DNA from: Caballeronia hypogeia
Lineage (GTDB): Bacteria > Pseudomonadota > Gammaproteobacteria > Burkholderiales > Burkholderiaceae
Assembly: GCF_001544875.2 (NCBI RefSeq)
Contig: NZ_FCOA02000011.1
Span: 62,001 to 126,000, forward strand
DNA: 64,000 bases
Direction: 5' to 3'
This document shows, piece by piece, positions 1 to 8,714 of this stretch; within the stretch, counting starts at the first letter, position 1; each line of letters opens with the position of its first letter. Both the position numbers and the translations under genes were made by a program. The notes under the pieces are model-generated. The model worked only from the letters and a program-made list of their open reading frames with translations. It did not search any database and was not told the DNA's origin.

Positions 1-157
<157 letters not shown>

Positions 158-209
158 CTACAGCTCCAGTCGAAGGTGTTTTTGAGACATGCCGGGTATT
201 TCGGGTGTT

Positions 210-1058
210 TCAGAGACGGTAGAACGCACGGGCGTTCCCGCCGAAAATTGCGTCTTGCTGCGCTTTTTCGAGATGCGAGGTCAGATTTGTGGCGGTGTCG
301 TGCCAGGCAGCGTAGCTGCCATTCATGTTCAGTACCGGCCAGTCGCTGCCCCACATCAGCCGCGCGGGTCCGAATTGGTCGAGAAGATGCGCGACGTAGG
401 GTCTTAAAGTTTCCTCGGTCCAGTTCGGCGATGCTTCGGTTGCCAGTCCGGAAAGCTTGCAAAAAGGTTTTTGCGGTAACGCGGCGAGTTGCACGATGCC
501 GTCGGCCCAGGGTTGCCAGCCCGCATCGATGCCCTCGCGGATCGGCGGCTTCGCGCCATGGTCGATCACGATCCTGAGCTTCGGATAGCGCTCGACAAAC
601 TCGATCAGCGCAGGCACGTGCCGCGCGAAGATCAGCGCGTCGAAGGCGAGATCGAGTTCGATCAGGCGCCGGATCGCGGCGTCCAGCGGCGCGTGTTCGA
701 TCCACGAATCGTCGGGAAGGTCTTGCAGCATCGGACGCACGGCCTTGAACTTCGGCTCGCGCGCCAATTCGTCGATGATCTTCACCGCGTCGATCGAATC
801 GAGCGGCACCCAGCCGACGACACCCGCGATCGAATCATCGCCGCGCGCGAGGTCGAGCAAATAGCGCGTTTCCTCGACCGTCGGCGCGGCCTGAACGACG
901 ACGGTTCTTTGCACGCCTGTTGCCTGTCGCAATGGCGCGAGGTCGTCGGAGCCGAATAAGCGATACAACGGTTTCATCTCCGGCGTGAGCCAGCCGTAAT
1001 CGCCGCGCGCCGGGTCCCAATAGTGTTGATGTGCGTCGATGGTCATCGTCGTTGTCAT
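210..1058 (-). CDS. Amidohydrolase 2 family, probable L-fuconolactone hydrolase
   Basis: The protein has 282 residues from the ATG at 1058. That start overlaps the stop of the upstream aldo/keto reductase by four bases (ATGA), so the two are probably translationally coupled. A longer reading back to 1112 would run further into the upstream gene and is less likely. The metal-binding HxH (DAHQHYWD, H10 and H12) and the C-terminal GSDWP with its metal Asp (about D239) are typical of amidohydrolase-2 TIM barrels. Family members hydrolyse sugar lactones such as L-fucono-1,5-lactone. The cytosolic lactonase role between the dehydrogenase and the downstream SDR is an inference from operon order. Confidence 0.85.
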   Translation of the reverse strand: MTTTMTIDAHQHYWDPARGDYGWLTPEMKPLYRLFGSDDLAPLRQATGVQRTVVVQAAPTVEETRYLLDLARGDDSIAGVVGWVPLDSIDAVKIIDELAREPKFKAVRPMLQDLPDDSWIEHAPLDAAIRRLIELDLAFDALIFARHVPALIEFVERYPKLRIVIDHGAKPPIREGIDAGWQPWADGIVQLAALPQKPFCKLSGLATEASPNWTEETLRPYVAHLLDQFGPARLMWGSDWPVLNMNGSYAAWHDTATNLTSHLEKAQQDAIFGGNARAFYRL

Positions 1059-2107
1059 CGCGGCACCGGCGCGTTCGCGTGAAGCAGATTTTCGGCGCGC
1101 AAGGCATCCCACAGCGCGGCTGGAATTGGAGTCGCGAACGATGACGCGTTCTCGCGCACCTCCGCCGGCGTGCGCGCCCCCATTAGCACCGTTGCCACGA
1201 CTTTATGCGCATAAGGAAACTGGATGGCCGCGGTCGAGAGCGCGACGCCATGTTCGCGACACACGCGCTCCAGCTTGCCCACGCGCTCGACGATTTCCTT
1301 CGGCGCGTCGCTGTAATTGAACTTGAGGTCGCCATGTGCTTTGGCATCGAGGCCGCGCGCGAGAATGCCCGAGTTGAACGCGCCGCCCAGCAGAATGCTC
1401 ACGCCGCGCTTCTCGCATTCGGGCAACAGATCGTTGAGTGTGTTCTGCTCCAGCAGCGTGTAACGGCCGGCCAGCAGCGCGCAATCGATATCGAACGCCG
1501 CCATCATTTCCATCACCGCCGCGCCTTCGTTCACGCCGAGCCCGACCGCCTTCACGCCGCGTGACCGCTTCAGTTCGTCGAGCGCGCGGAAGCCGCCTTC
1601 ATCGCTAAGTTGTTTCCAGTAATGCGCGTTCATTTCACCGTGCGTGACGCGGCCGATGTCGTGTATCAGCACGATGTCGATATCGGTCATGCCGAGCCGC
1701 ATCTGGCTGTCTTCGAACGAGCGCAGGATCCCGTCGTAGCTGTAGTCGTAGATCGCCTGGAAAGGCAGCGGCGCGGCCCAGCCTTCGCTCCCGTCGTAGC
1801 GTGTCGTGCGCGGTACGAAGCGACGGCCGACTTTCGTCGACAGCACGAAGTCGCCGCGCGGATATCGCCGCAATGCATCGCCGAGCCGATGTTCCGCCTT
1901 CGTGTGGCCGTAGTGCGGCGCAGTGTCGAAAAAGCGAATGCCGGATTGCCACGCGGCATCGACCGTCGCGCGCGCCTCGTCTTCCGTCAGTTCGTGATAC
2001 AGGCCGCCGAGCGGCGCCGTGCCTAGCGACAGCGCCGTAACTTCCAGCGACGTGCGGCCGATCCTGCGTCGCGGTAAAGCTGTCTCCTGCTGCATTTGTG
2101 CGGTCAT
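1055..2107 (-). CDS. Aldo/keto reductase, probable L-fucose (D-threo-aldose) 1-dehydrogenase
   Basis: A 350-residue protein. ATG at 2107 is chosen; an in-frame ATG at 2095 is also possible. The AKR catalytic tetrad is visible: D61 and Y66 in DTAPHYG, K92 in STK, and H149 in LIHDIG. The length and the C-terminal cofactor region match D-threo-aldose 1-dehydrogenases, which oxidise L-fucose to the lactone with NAD(P). It is the first gene of a minus-strand operon with the lactonase and SDR, and is divergent from an IclR regulator at 2401. A parS-like palindrome lies inside the coding sequence at 1201-1216. Confidence 0.87.
   Translation of the reverse strand: MTAQMQQETALPRRRIGRTSLEVTALSLGTAPLGGLYHELTEDEARATVDAAWQSGIRFFDTAPHYGHTKAEHRLGDALRRYPRGDFVLSTKVGRRFVPRTTRYDGSEGWAAPLPFQAIYDYSYDGILRSFEDSQMRLGMTDIDIVLIHDIGRVTHGEMNAHYWKQLSDEGGFRALDELKRSRGVKAVGLGVNEGAAVMEMMAAFDIDCALLAGRYTLLEQNTLNDLLPECEKRGVSILLGGAFNSGILARGLDAKAHGDLKFNYSDAPKEIVERVGKLERVCREHGVALSTAAIQFPYAHKVVATVLMGARTPAEVRENASSFATPIPAALWDALRAENLLHANAPVPR
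1201..1216. promoter_or_regulatory. parS-like site, intragenic variant
   Basis: Reads CTTTATGCGCATAAGG. The 12-bp core TTATGCGCATAA is intact, but the right arm departs from the CTTTATGCGCATAAAG seen next to parAB. It lies within the aldo/keto reductase gene, about 5.7 kb left of parA. Confidence 0.6.
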
Positions 2108-2400
2108 GTGCAAACCCGTCAGTTTGTTTTGGAATCCGCCATTCGAGCCGCAACACTAGCGCGTCCCGTGCTGACGGGCAAACGCGCGGATTCGACCCGC
2201 TCGAACCTCATCGAGATCAGCGTGAAAGTTTTCAGCTTTTCCAGCGTCTGGTCTTTCGATTCATCCATCAGCGAACGTATTATTCATATACGCACAAAAC
2301 GAAGTCAAGAACCGCGCGTGACGCGACCTGCCGTGGATTGCCGCGACAGGCCGTCGATCGCGCGCGCCTGTCGGAAGACTTACACTCGCGTGGCCCCAAC

Positions 2401-3210
2401 ATGAATCGACCTAGACCGAGAATGGCCCCCGATGCTATCGATGCTGACGGCGACGCTGACCGCTACCGCGCGCCCGCGCTCGACAAAGGACTCGATATTC
2501 TCGAATTGCTGTCTGAGCAGAAATCGGGGCTCACGCGCGCGGAGATCACGAAAATGCTCGGGCGAAACGCAAGCGAGATGTACCGGATGCTGGAGCGGCT
2601 CGTCGCGCGGCAATACGTCATGCGCTCGCCCGAAGGCGACCGTTATTCGCTGAGCCTTAAGCTTTACGCGCTCGCGCATCGTCATCCGCCGATGAACCGG
2701 CTGATTGCCGAGGCGCTGCCGGTGATGCAGCGATTCGCCGATGCAGCCGAGCAATCTGTGCATCTCGCGGTCTACGATCGCGGCAATCTGCTTGTCATCG
2801 CGCAGGTGGATGGGCCGGGAGCGTGGGGCATCTCGGTGCGACTCGGCTCGCGCGTCGGGTTGATCGATACCGGCTCCGGGCGCGTGCTGCTCGCCTTCCA
2901 GACGGACGAACAGCGTGGGCACATGCTCGCCGAGCACACGAAGGTCAAGGGCGAAGTCGCGCTGGATCGCGCGATGGTCGACACGGATTATCGGCAGATT
3001 CGTGATGTCGGTTATTCACAGAAGGACAGTCAGCAGACCTTCGGCGTGACGGACGTGACATTTCCGCTACTCGGGCCATCGGGACAGGCGATCGCCGCCC
3101 TCACCTGTCCGTACATGCGGCGCATCGACGAGTACATTGCCCCGTCGATCGACGATGTCACCGCGCTGCTAAGGGAGACCGCGGCATCACTTTCGATGAT
3201 GCACGACTGA
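2401..3210 (+). CDS. IclR-family transcriptional regulator of the adjacent sugar operon
   Basis: A 269-residue protein from ATG 2401; the open frame extends upstream, but the IclR similarity starts after this point. An N-terminal winged helix (about residues 28-80, KGLDILELLS... then RYSLSLKLYALAH) is followed by an effector domain (about 95-265). This is the standard IclR layout. It is divergent from the aldo/keto reductase across 293 bp of non-coding DNA that must hold both promoters. IclR proteins commonly control the divergent catabolic operon, so a fucose-pathway intermediate is the likely effector (inference). Confidence 0.88.
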   Translation: MNRPRPRMAPDAIDADGDADRYRAPALDKGLDILELLSEQKSGLTRAEITKMLGRNASEMYRMLERLVARQYVMRSPEGDRYSLSLKLYALAHRHPPMNRLIAEALPVMQRFADAAEQSVHLAVYDRGNLLVIAQVDGPGAWGISVRLGSRVGLIDTGSGRVLLAFQTDEQRGHMLAEHTKVKGEVALDRAMVDTDYRQIRDVGYSQKDSQQTFGVTDVTFPLLGPSGQAIAALTCPYMRRIDEYIAPSIDDVTALLRETAASLSMMHD

Positions 3211-3303
3211 ACGGCATGGGCATCGCGCGTTAGAATGGCGGCCCTCTCAAAATGGTGGCGCGCCGCGACGACGCGCCGCCGTGCTCACACTGACGTATTC
3301 CTG

Positions 3304-3849
3304 ATGGCGAAACTTCTTTCCGATTCCGAATTCCTGCGCTTTTCCGAACTCCAGCAAAAACAGGCGAACTTCACGATCACGTCCGATGAAGCGGACGAGC
3401 TGCGGGAGATCGTCGCGCACGCGCAAAAGAAGCGCGACGACCGCGCGGCGGCGATGCAGACGATCGAAGCGTATATCGCGCAATTCGACATCACGCCCGA
3501 CGAGCTTTTCTCGGCCGAGCAGATCGGCGACGCGGCGCGCACCTTCGGCCTGATCCCCGCCGCCAAGAAGGAGCGCACGCTGCCGCCGCAACTGACGCAC
3601 AACGGCAAGCCGTATCAGTGGACCTCGCGCGCGCTGCCCGAGGAAATTCGCGTGCCGCTCTTCGAGGCGTTCGCGGCGGGCCAATCGGTGAAACCGTTCA
3701 TCGCGACGCCGAGAGACACGTCGCGCTGCGCATTGACGATCGCCCGGCTCGAGAAGGAAACCGGAAGTTCGTATGCCGAAACATTGCTCGATGAGTTGTC
3801 ACTCACGCGTGCCCAGATCGACGACGCGCTCGCGAAACTCGCGGCCTGA
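3304..3849 (+). CDS. Uncharacterised conserved-looking protein
   Basis: A 181-residue protein from ATG 3304; an in-frame start at 3235 would add an Arg-rich tail of 23 residues. I do not recognise the family. The N-terminal half is charged and helical (about residues 1-70, Glu/Lys/Gln rich). The middle has NGKPYQWTSRALPEE, loosely reminiscent of H-NS-like C-terminal loops, but the WSGRGR-type signature is absent, so I do not assign it there. No signal peptide or membrane segment is seen. It is convergent with the PatZ-like gene, 13 bp away. Confidence 0.7.
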   Translation: MAKLLSDSEFLRFSELQQKQANFTITSDEADELREIVAHAQKKRDDRAAAMQTIEAYIAQFDITPDELFSAEQIGDAARTFGLIPAAKKERTLPPQLTHNGKPYQWTSRALPEEIRVPLFEAFAAGQSVKPFIATPRDTSRCALTIARLEKETGSSYAETLLDELSLTRAQIDDALAKLAA

Positions 3850-3862
3850 TCGGCGCGACCAG

Positions 3863-6295
3863 TCAACTCGTCGCGCGCGGCTGTGACGGCGCATCGCACA
3901 GCCGCATTCTGAAGCCGACGACCCCCGGGTCTTCGGTCTTCGTCAACTCGAAGCCGCTGTTGCGCGCCAGCGCGATCATGCCGGAATTCTCGCGCAGCGC
4001 TTCGCCGACGATCCAGCGCGTCCCGCGCTTTCTCGCGTATTCGATGATGCGCGACAGCAACAACGATCCCAAGCCCTTCCCTTTCATGTCCGAGCGCGCC
4101 GCGACAGCGAACTCGGCTGTCTCGTTGTCGGGATCGGCGATCGCTCGCGCGACGCCGAGCGTCTCGTCCACGCCCTCGCCGTTCGCCCGTGTGACGATCA
4201 GCGCCATCTCGCGGTCGTAATCGATCTGCGTCATGCGCGCGAGTTGCGAATGATCGAAGCTGCGCACCGCGCCGAAGAATCGCAGACGCAAATCCTCGGC
4301 CGTATTCGCGGCGACGAAATGCGCATGTGCGTCCTCGTCCTCCGGACGGATCGGCCGCACGGTCACGCGCATGCCGCGCCAGTCGAGCGTCTCTTCCAGG
4401 CAGCGCGGATACGGCACGATCGCAAGCGGCTTGCGATGCGCGCCTAGTGTGAGTTGCGGCTCGTGCACGGCGACTGAATCGCGCGTCACGCGCAGCACGA
4501 GCCGCAGCGCGACTATTTCCTCGATATAGCAAACGAGCTGCGACAGCGCCGTCAGCGTATTCAGCAGCATCTCGGCCGGCAGTTCGCGCGAGCGCGGCGA
4601 ACGCATGACGAGGTCGCGCGCAAGTATCGGATTGAGCGGCGGGAGCGCGAACTCGTGAAGCGCGTCGGCGAGGCCGAGCGCGCCCTCGGCCCTGAACTCG
4701 AACACCGGGCCGAACACGCGATGATTGAGCAGACGCGTCTGGATTTCGACGGCGTCGCTCGTCGGCGCATCCGTCGGTCCGGGTTTCACAGCAATGCCGA
4801 AGCGGGAGAGCACCCGCACCGCGCGTTCGCCGTTCAATTCGCCGATGCCGTTGTCGAGCGCGATGCGGATCTCGCCATGCGCGGCATCGATGTCCTCAGG
4901 AAGTTCGGCGGGCAGACCGTCGGGGGTTTGCATCAGCAACTCACGGCCTTGTCGGAAATCGACGAGACGCGCGAAGCCGCGTGCCAGCCGATGCGGCGTC
5001 GTATGCACTGGAATGCCGTTAGCGTGCAATTCGTCGCGCGTCGCGGAATCGACGCAGCCGAAAAAGCACGCGAGCAATCCGCGATACGCGTGGCGCCGCT
5101 CGGCGATCAGCGTGCGCGCGACTTCGGCGACGGGCGCGCTATGCGTGGGAGCGTGCACCACGAAGACGGTGCCGGTTTCGCGATACGACGCGAGCGCTTC
5201 GAGCGCAGTGCCGAAATCGGCGGCTGTCGCATCGTCGCCGAGCAAAAGCGGATTGCCCGCGTGGGCGCGGGGTAGTGCGGCGGCCACGGCGTCGCGCGCG
5301 GCGGCGGGCCATGGGGCGAGTTCGTCACCTGCGGATGCAAACGCATCCTGCGCGAGCGCCGCGACTCCGCGATCACTCGTGATGACGGTGGCGACATCGC
5401 TCGCGGCAACGCGACCGATGCCAAGCGTTTCGATTTCGTCGAGCAGGTCGTCGAGGGAATCGACGCGAACCAGTCCCGCGCGGCGAAAGGCGGCGCCGTA
5501 CAGGCGATCGAAGGGATCATCCCGGCCGGTGCGTAGCACGAGAACTGGCTTGTTTCGCGCGGCGGCTCGCGCGGCCGACATGAACTTGCGAGCAGCACGA
5601 ACCGTTTCGACGGCCAACAAAATCGCGCGCGTCGAAGGATCGCTCGCTAGGAAATCGAGAATATCGCCGGAGTCGACGTCGGCCTCATCGCCGAGGGCGA
5701 CGATTCTTGAGAAGCCGAGTCCACGCGCACGCGCCCAACCAAGCACACCGTTGGTAAGCGCGTTCGATCCGGATACCCAGGCCACGCCACCGGACTTCAC
5801 ACTGCACGCGGGAGCACCGAGGAACGCGCCAATGGAGGGCGTCACGACACCCAGACTGGCTGGCCCGACGATGCGCACCAGGTGAGGCCGTGCGGCGGCA
5901 AGCGTGCGCAGTGTCCATTCGTCGGCATTGGTGTGTGATGTCTGAGTCTTCTGCTGGGCCGCGGGCCCTGAAGCGCTGCGTTGCGCCGCTTCGCCCACGA
6001 TTACCACGGCTTTAGTTCCGCGCTGGCCGAGACGTTCGACCAACCCCGGCCAAGTATGGGCAGCCGTGCAGAGCACTGCCACTTGCGGCGCTTCGGGCAA
6101 GGCATCCACATCCGCGAAGACCGACTCTCCGCCGAGAGACTGATATTTCGGATTGACCGGCCAAATCGGTCCCGAGAATTCCCCGCATAAGGCGCGCGTC
6201 CATACCATCGCGCCGATGCTTCCCGCGCGCGACGAAGCGCCCACGATTGCAATCGACTTCGGCGCGAACAGGATGTCGAGGTTGCGAACGGTCAT
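3863..6295 (-). CDS. PatZ-like ADP-forming acyl-CoA synthetase / GNAT acetyltransferase fusion
   Basis: About 810 residues from ATG 6295. An N-terminal CoA-binding domain (LFAPKSIAIVGASSRAGSIG, residues ~6-25) is followed by succinyl-CoA-ligase-like domains. A C-terminal GNAT domain (about 640-800) carries the acetyl-CoA loop KGKGLGSLLLSRII. The family (PatZ/Pat) acetylates lysines of metabolic enzymes such as acetyl-CoA synthetase. It is somewhat shorter than the usual ~880 residues: the ATP-grasp part between the synthetase core and the GNAT domain is short and weakly conserved. This suggests that only acetyl transfer, not the synthetase reaction, is functional. It appears monocistronic. 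Confidence 0.87.
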   Translation of the reverse strand: MTVRNLDILFAPKSIAIVGASSRAGSIGAMVWTRALCGEFSGPIWPVNPKYQSLGGESVFADVDALPEAPQVAVLCTAAHTWPGLVERLGQRGTKAVVIVGEAAQRSASGPAAQQKTQTSHTNADEWTLRTLAAARPHLVRIVGPASLGVVTPSIGAFLGAPACSVKSGGVAWVSGSNALTNGVLGWARARGLGFSRIVALGDEADVDSGDILDFLASDPSTRAILLAVETVRAARKFMSAARAAARNKPVLVLRTGRDDPFDRLYGAAFRRAGLVRVDSLDDLLDEIETLGIGRVAASDVATVITSDRGVAALAQDAFASAGDELAPWPAAARDAVAAALPRAHAGNPLLLGDDATAADFGTALEALASYRETGTVFVVHAPTHSAPVAEVARTLIAERRHAYRGLLACFFGCVDSATRDELHANGIPVHTTPHRLARGFARLVDFRQGRELLMQTPDGLPAELPEDIDAAHGEIRIALDNGIGELNGERAVRVLSRFGIAVKPGPTDAPTSDAVEIQTRLLNHRVFGPVFEFRAEGALGLADALHEFALPPLNPILARDLVMRSPRSRELPAEMLLNTLTALSQLVCYIEEIVALRLVLRVTRDSVAVHEPQLTLGAHRKPLAIVPYPRCLEETLDWRGMRVTVRPIRPEDEDAHAHFVAANTAEDLRLRFFGAVRSFDHSQLARMTQIDYDREMALIVTRANGEGVDETLGVARAIADPDNETAEFAVAARSDMKGKGLGSLLLSRIIEYARKRGTRWIVGEALRENSGMIALARNSGFELTKTEDPGVVGFRMRLCDAPSQPRATS

Positions 6296-6411
6296 GACGA
6301 CTCCAGGCATAGCGGCAGTGGAGGAGCGCTTAGGATAGGCGATTTTGTTTTGCTGGTGATGACGGTGGGCGCCGGGAAGCTCAGCTCACGTCGTGAGAGA
6401 TGAGGGTTCGA

Positions 6412-6427
6412 CTTTATGCGCATAAAG
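6412..6427. promoter_or_regulatory. parS: parS site (perfect palindrome)
   Basis: CTTTATGCGCATAAAG, a perfect 16-bp palindrome and the first of four upstream of parA. From memory it is close to the GTTTATGCGCATAAAC centromere reported for chromosome 2 of Burkholderia cenocepacia. Confidence 0.85.
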
Positions 6428-6484
6428 CGGGGGTGACGAGGTTGCTTTCGAAGCGGCGGATTGCTTGATAGAAGACCGCCCGGG

Positions 6485-6500
6485 CTTTATGCGCATAAAG
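6485..6500. promoter_or_regulatory. parS: parS site (perfect palindrome)
   Basis: CTTTATGCGCATAAAG, identical to the site 73 bp to the left. Confidence 0.85.
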
Positions 6501-6676
6501 TCAGGCTCAGATCGGTTAGAACCGTGTGTTTCGAAATCAAGGCCGCGCGCTTTTGCGCGCGATTGATCGAGCCGTTCGGCGCGCTTGTGCTCGTTGCGTC
6601 GAATCAGACAACGAAAATTCCCGGCATTCAGGCCGGTCGACGCGCTGTCGGAACTCCGCGTGCAAACACTAGCGGC

Positions 6677-6692
6677 CTTTATGCGCATAAAG
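6677..6692. promoter_or_regulatory. parS: parS site (perfect palindrome)
   Basis: CTTTATGCGCATAAAG, third copy upstream of parA. Confidence 0.85.
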
Positions 6693-6763
6693 TGCGAGAG
6701 CTGCCAGCCTCAGACTTCAGCTCGCCTCAAACCACGTGCTCAATCAAGCGCGCGCCAACGAAC

Positions 6764-6779
6764 TTTATGCGCATAAACC
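6764..6779. promoter_or_regulatory. parS: parS site (one-base variant)
   Basis: CTTTATGCGCATAAAC, differing from the perfect palindrome at the last base. It is 101 bp before the parA start. Confidence 0.82.
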
Positions 6780-6809
6780 TAAGCCGAATGGCCAACGAAG
6801 CCAATTAAT

Positions 6810-6854
6810 GTTGAATTGCGCTGGAAAAATAACTACGTCAATGTAAAATTCAAC
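6810..6854 (+). promoter_or_regulatory. Candidate parAB promoter/operator
   Basis: Inverted arms GTTGAATT (6810-6817) and AATTCAAC (6847-6854) flank an AT-rich stretch. Within it, TGGAAA (6822) and TAAAAT (6844), separated by 16 bp, could be -35 and -10 elements. The arms could be an autoregulatory operator. This is read by eye only. Confidence 0.4.
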
Positions 6855-6879
6855 GAACTTCAAAATCACGGAGTAAAAC

Positions 6880-7542
6880 GTGGCGGCGGAAATCATAGCG
6901 ATCACGCAGCAGAAGGGCGGCGTCGGCAAAAGCACGATTGCGATGCACCTTGGCGCGGCCTTTCACGAGAAGAAGAAGCGTGTGCTGGTAGTCGACGCGG
7001 ATGGGCAGAACACACTGGTTCATTGGTCGAGCGCTGCATCAGATGGCGCGAGCGGAATCCCTTTTCCCGTCGTCAATCTTTCAGAGGCGGGCGGACAGAT
7101 TCACCGCGAAATCAAGAAGTTCGTCAACGACTACGACATCATCGTCGTAGATTGCCCGCCGTCGATTACCGAGAAAGTCTCCGGAGTCGTGCTGCTGGCG
7201 GCAAGCGTCGCGGTAATCCCTACGTCATCATCGCCCGCCGATTATTGGTCGAGCGTCGGCCTCGTCAAGCTCGTCCAACAAGCGCAGGTGATGAACGAAG
7301 ACCTCCGCGCCGTCTTCCTGCTCAACAAGACAGAAGAGAAGCGCATGCTCACGCGCGAGCTCAAGGTCGCGCTAGAAGAGCTCGGCTTTCCTTTGCTGAA
7401 AACGCAGATTCCCACGCGCGAGTGCTACAAGCAGGCCATGGCACTCGGGCAAACCGTGCTTCAGATGACTGACCGTGGCTCGCGGCTCGCCGCGACGGAG
7501 ATTCGCGCCGTCGCCGATGAAATCCTCGGCATGCTCCCCTGA
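6880..7542 (+). CDS. parA: ParA partition ATPase
   Basis: A 220-residue ParA/MinD-type ATPase with a GTG start at 6880, preceded by CACGGAG. The deviant Walker A motif KGGVGKST lies at residues 12-19, the A' Asp pair VVDADGQ at 37-43, and the Walker B VVDCPPS near residue 90. There is no N-terminal helix-turn-helix, so it is the short ParA form. It is the first gene of the partition operon, with parB 24 bp downstream and a parS site in the gap. It should drive segregation of this replicon by ATP-dependent binding to nucleoid DNA. Confidence 0.95.
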   Translation: MAAEIIAITQQKGGVGKSTIAMHLGAAFHEKKKRVLVVDADGQNTLVHWSSAASDGASGIPFPVVNLSEAGGQIHREIKKFVNDYDIIVVDCPPSITEKVSGVVLLAASVAVIPTSSSPADYWSSVGLVKLVQQAQVMNEDLRAVFLLNKTEEKRMLTRELKVALEELGFPLLKTQIPTRECYKQAMALGQTVLQMTDRGSRLAATEIRAVADEILGMLP

Positions 7543-7558
7543 CTTTATGCGCATAAAG
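7543..7558. promoter_or_regulatory. parS: parS site between parA and parB
   Basis: Perfect palindrome CTTTATGCGCATAAAG starting directly after the parA stop codon and ending 8 bp before the parB ATG. It covers the parB ribosome-binding region, so ParB bound here could also affect parB translation or transcription. Confidence 0.85.
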
Positions 7559-7566
7559 GACCCTGA

Positions 7567-8631
7567 ATGAAACCGTCCCAGTTTGCAAAGGGCTTCAAGG
7601 CCCGCCCTGATTCGACGAGCAGCGAGAAACGAACGGCGCTCGACCGACTGAACGCGATCGACGGTATCGTCGACATCCAGCACGTTGGGCAGGCCGCGGC
7701 GAACGGACGCTCGAGCGCTTTCGTAGCCGACGAACCGTCCGACGCTGTCGCGGGGTCGGAATCCGACGAGTATCGGGCGTGGAGGCGCGCTAATCGCTAT
7801 TCGAACGGACAGGTCATCGAGTTGCCGTTGAAAGCGATCAAGCCGAGCCCGTTCAATCCGCGCCATTTCTATCTAAAGACGTCGATCGCTGAACTGGCCG
7901 TCAATCTCGCGAAGCAGGGTCAGCAACAGGCAATCCATGTCATTCCCGATTACGAGAATCCCGGAACGTTCTTTGTGAGCGATGGCGGTCGTCGCGTTCG
8001 GGCACTCAAAGAGGCGAACAAGGAAACGGTCAAAGCCGTGGTCGTCGATCTGCCCGTGGGAATTCAAAGCTACAAGCTCGGCTACGACCTGAATGTCCAG
8101 CGCGACTCGCAGACCGTGTTCGACAATGCCGTGGTCTGGAGGCGTTTCCTCGATGAGCGGCATTTCCAAAGCCAGCGGGAGCTCGCCGATCATCTCGGTC
8201 TCGACGAATCCACGATCGCTGTGGCGCTTTCGATCGCCAAGCTTCCCGAAAACGTCATGCACGAGATGGTGGCAAGGCCGGACCGTTTCGGCTCCAACAT
8301 GGCTTATCAGATCACGCGCTACCACGCGGCTCGCGGCAGCGACGCCACCTTGCGACTGATCAACAAGATCACGTCCGACGATCTGAGCACCCGCCAGGTG
8401 GCCGACATCGTCAAAGGACGCGCCACGGCGCAGGAAGCTCCGAAGGCGCCGGGACGCCAGCGCTATGCGCAGCGGCTGGAGATCAAGCTGGATGGCGTCG
8501 CGGTCGGAGACCTGAAGTCTTACGGGGAGGACCGTCTCGAATTGCGACTGCGCGGCCTGTCGCGGGAAAAGCGCGACGAGCTGCTGCATCAGATCGAAAC
8601 GATGCTGCAGTCCGACTCGAGCATCAAATAA
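7567..8631 (+). CDS. parB: ParB centromere-binding protein
   Basis: A 354-residue ParB-family protein. A basic N-terminal tail (MKPSQFAKGFKARPD) is followed by the ParB/Srx-type domain (about 75-170, with SPFNPR and SDGGRRVRALKEA). A helix-turn-helix follows (about 190-245, SQRELADHLGLDESTIAVALSIAKLP), then a C-terminal dimerisation region. SDGGRRVRAL corresponds to the CTP-binding GERRxRA motif of chromosomal ParBs, with GGRR in place of GERR. It is co-transcribed with parA. The many CTTTATGCGCATAAAG sites nearby are the obvious targets. Confidence 0.94.
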   Translation: MKPSQFAKGFKARPDSTSSEKRTALDRLNAIDGIVDIQHVGQAAANGRSSAFVADEPSDAVAGSESDEYRAWRRANRYSNGQVIELPLKAIKPSPFNPRHFYLKTSIAELAVNLAKQGQQQAIHVIPDYENPGTFFVSDGGRRVRALKEANKETVKAVVVDLPVGIQSYKLGYDLNVQRDSQTVFDNAVVWRRFLDERHFQSQRELADHLGLDESTIAVALSIAKLPENVMHEMVARPDRFGSNMAYQITRYHAARGSDATLRLINKITSDDLSTRQVADIVKGRATAQEAPKAPGRQRYAQRLEIKLDGVAVGDLKSYGEDRLELRLRGLSREKRDELLHQIETMLQSDSSIK

Positions 8632-8714
8632 GCGAGTGGATGGCCGCCGCTTTTGAGGAGGCCGCCCTCTGTGGCCTCGGTCGGGGGAGAAAGCTGCGGC
8701 GGTGCCGCAGGCGT

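Larger units (their letters stand above)
6296..6879. other. Non-coding partition region upstream of parA
   Basis: 584 bp with no credible gene. Short open frames here contain the peptide LYAHK, which is just the translation of the palindromes. The stretch holds four parS-like sites (6412, 6485, 6677, 6764) and the presumptive parA promoter. Confidence 0.75.

Noticed and set aside
5869-5893. GGTGAGGCCGTGCGGCG, resembling an iteron on the minus strand
   Set aside because: Two mismatches at invariant positions, and it lies in well-conserved coding sequence of the PatZ-like gene, so it is probably chance.
6461-6808. Open frames in the parA upstream region containing repeated LYAHK peptides
   Set aside because: LYAHK is the translation of the CTTTATGCGCATAAAG palindromes. 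The frames have no ribosome site and no family similarity.
8658-8678. Stem GAGGCC/GGCCTC between convergent parB and repA as a terminator
   Set aside because: Only a 6-bp stem with a 9-nt loop and no T-run on either strand.
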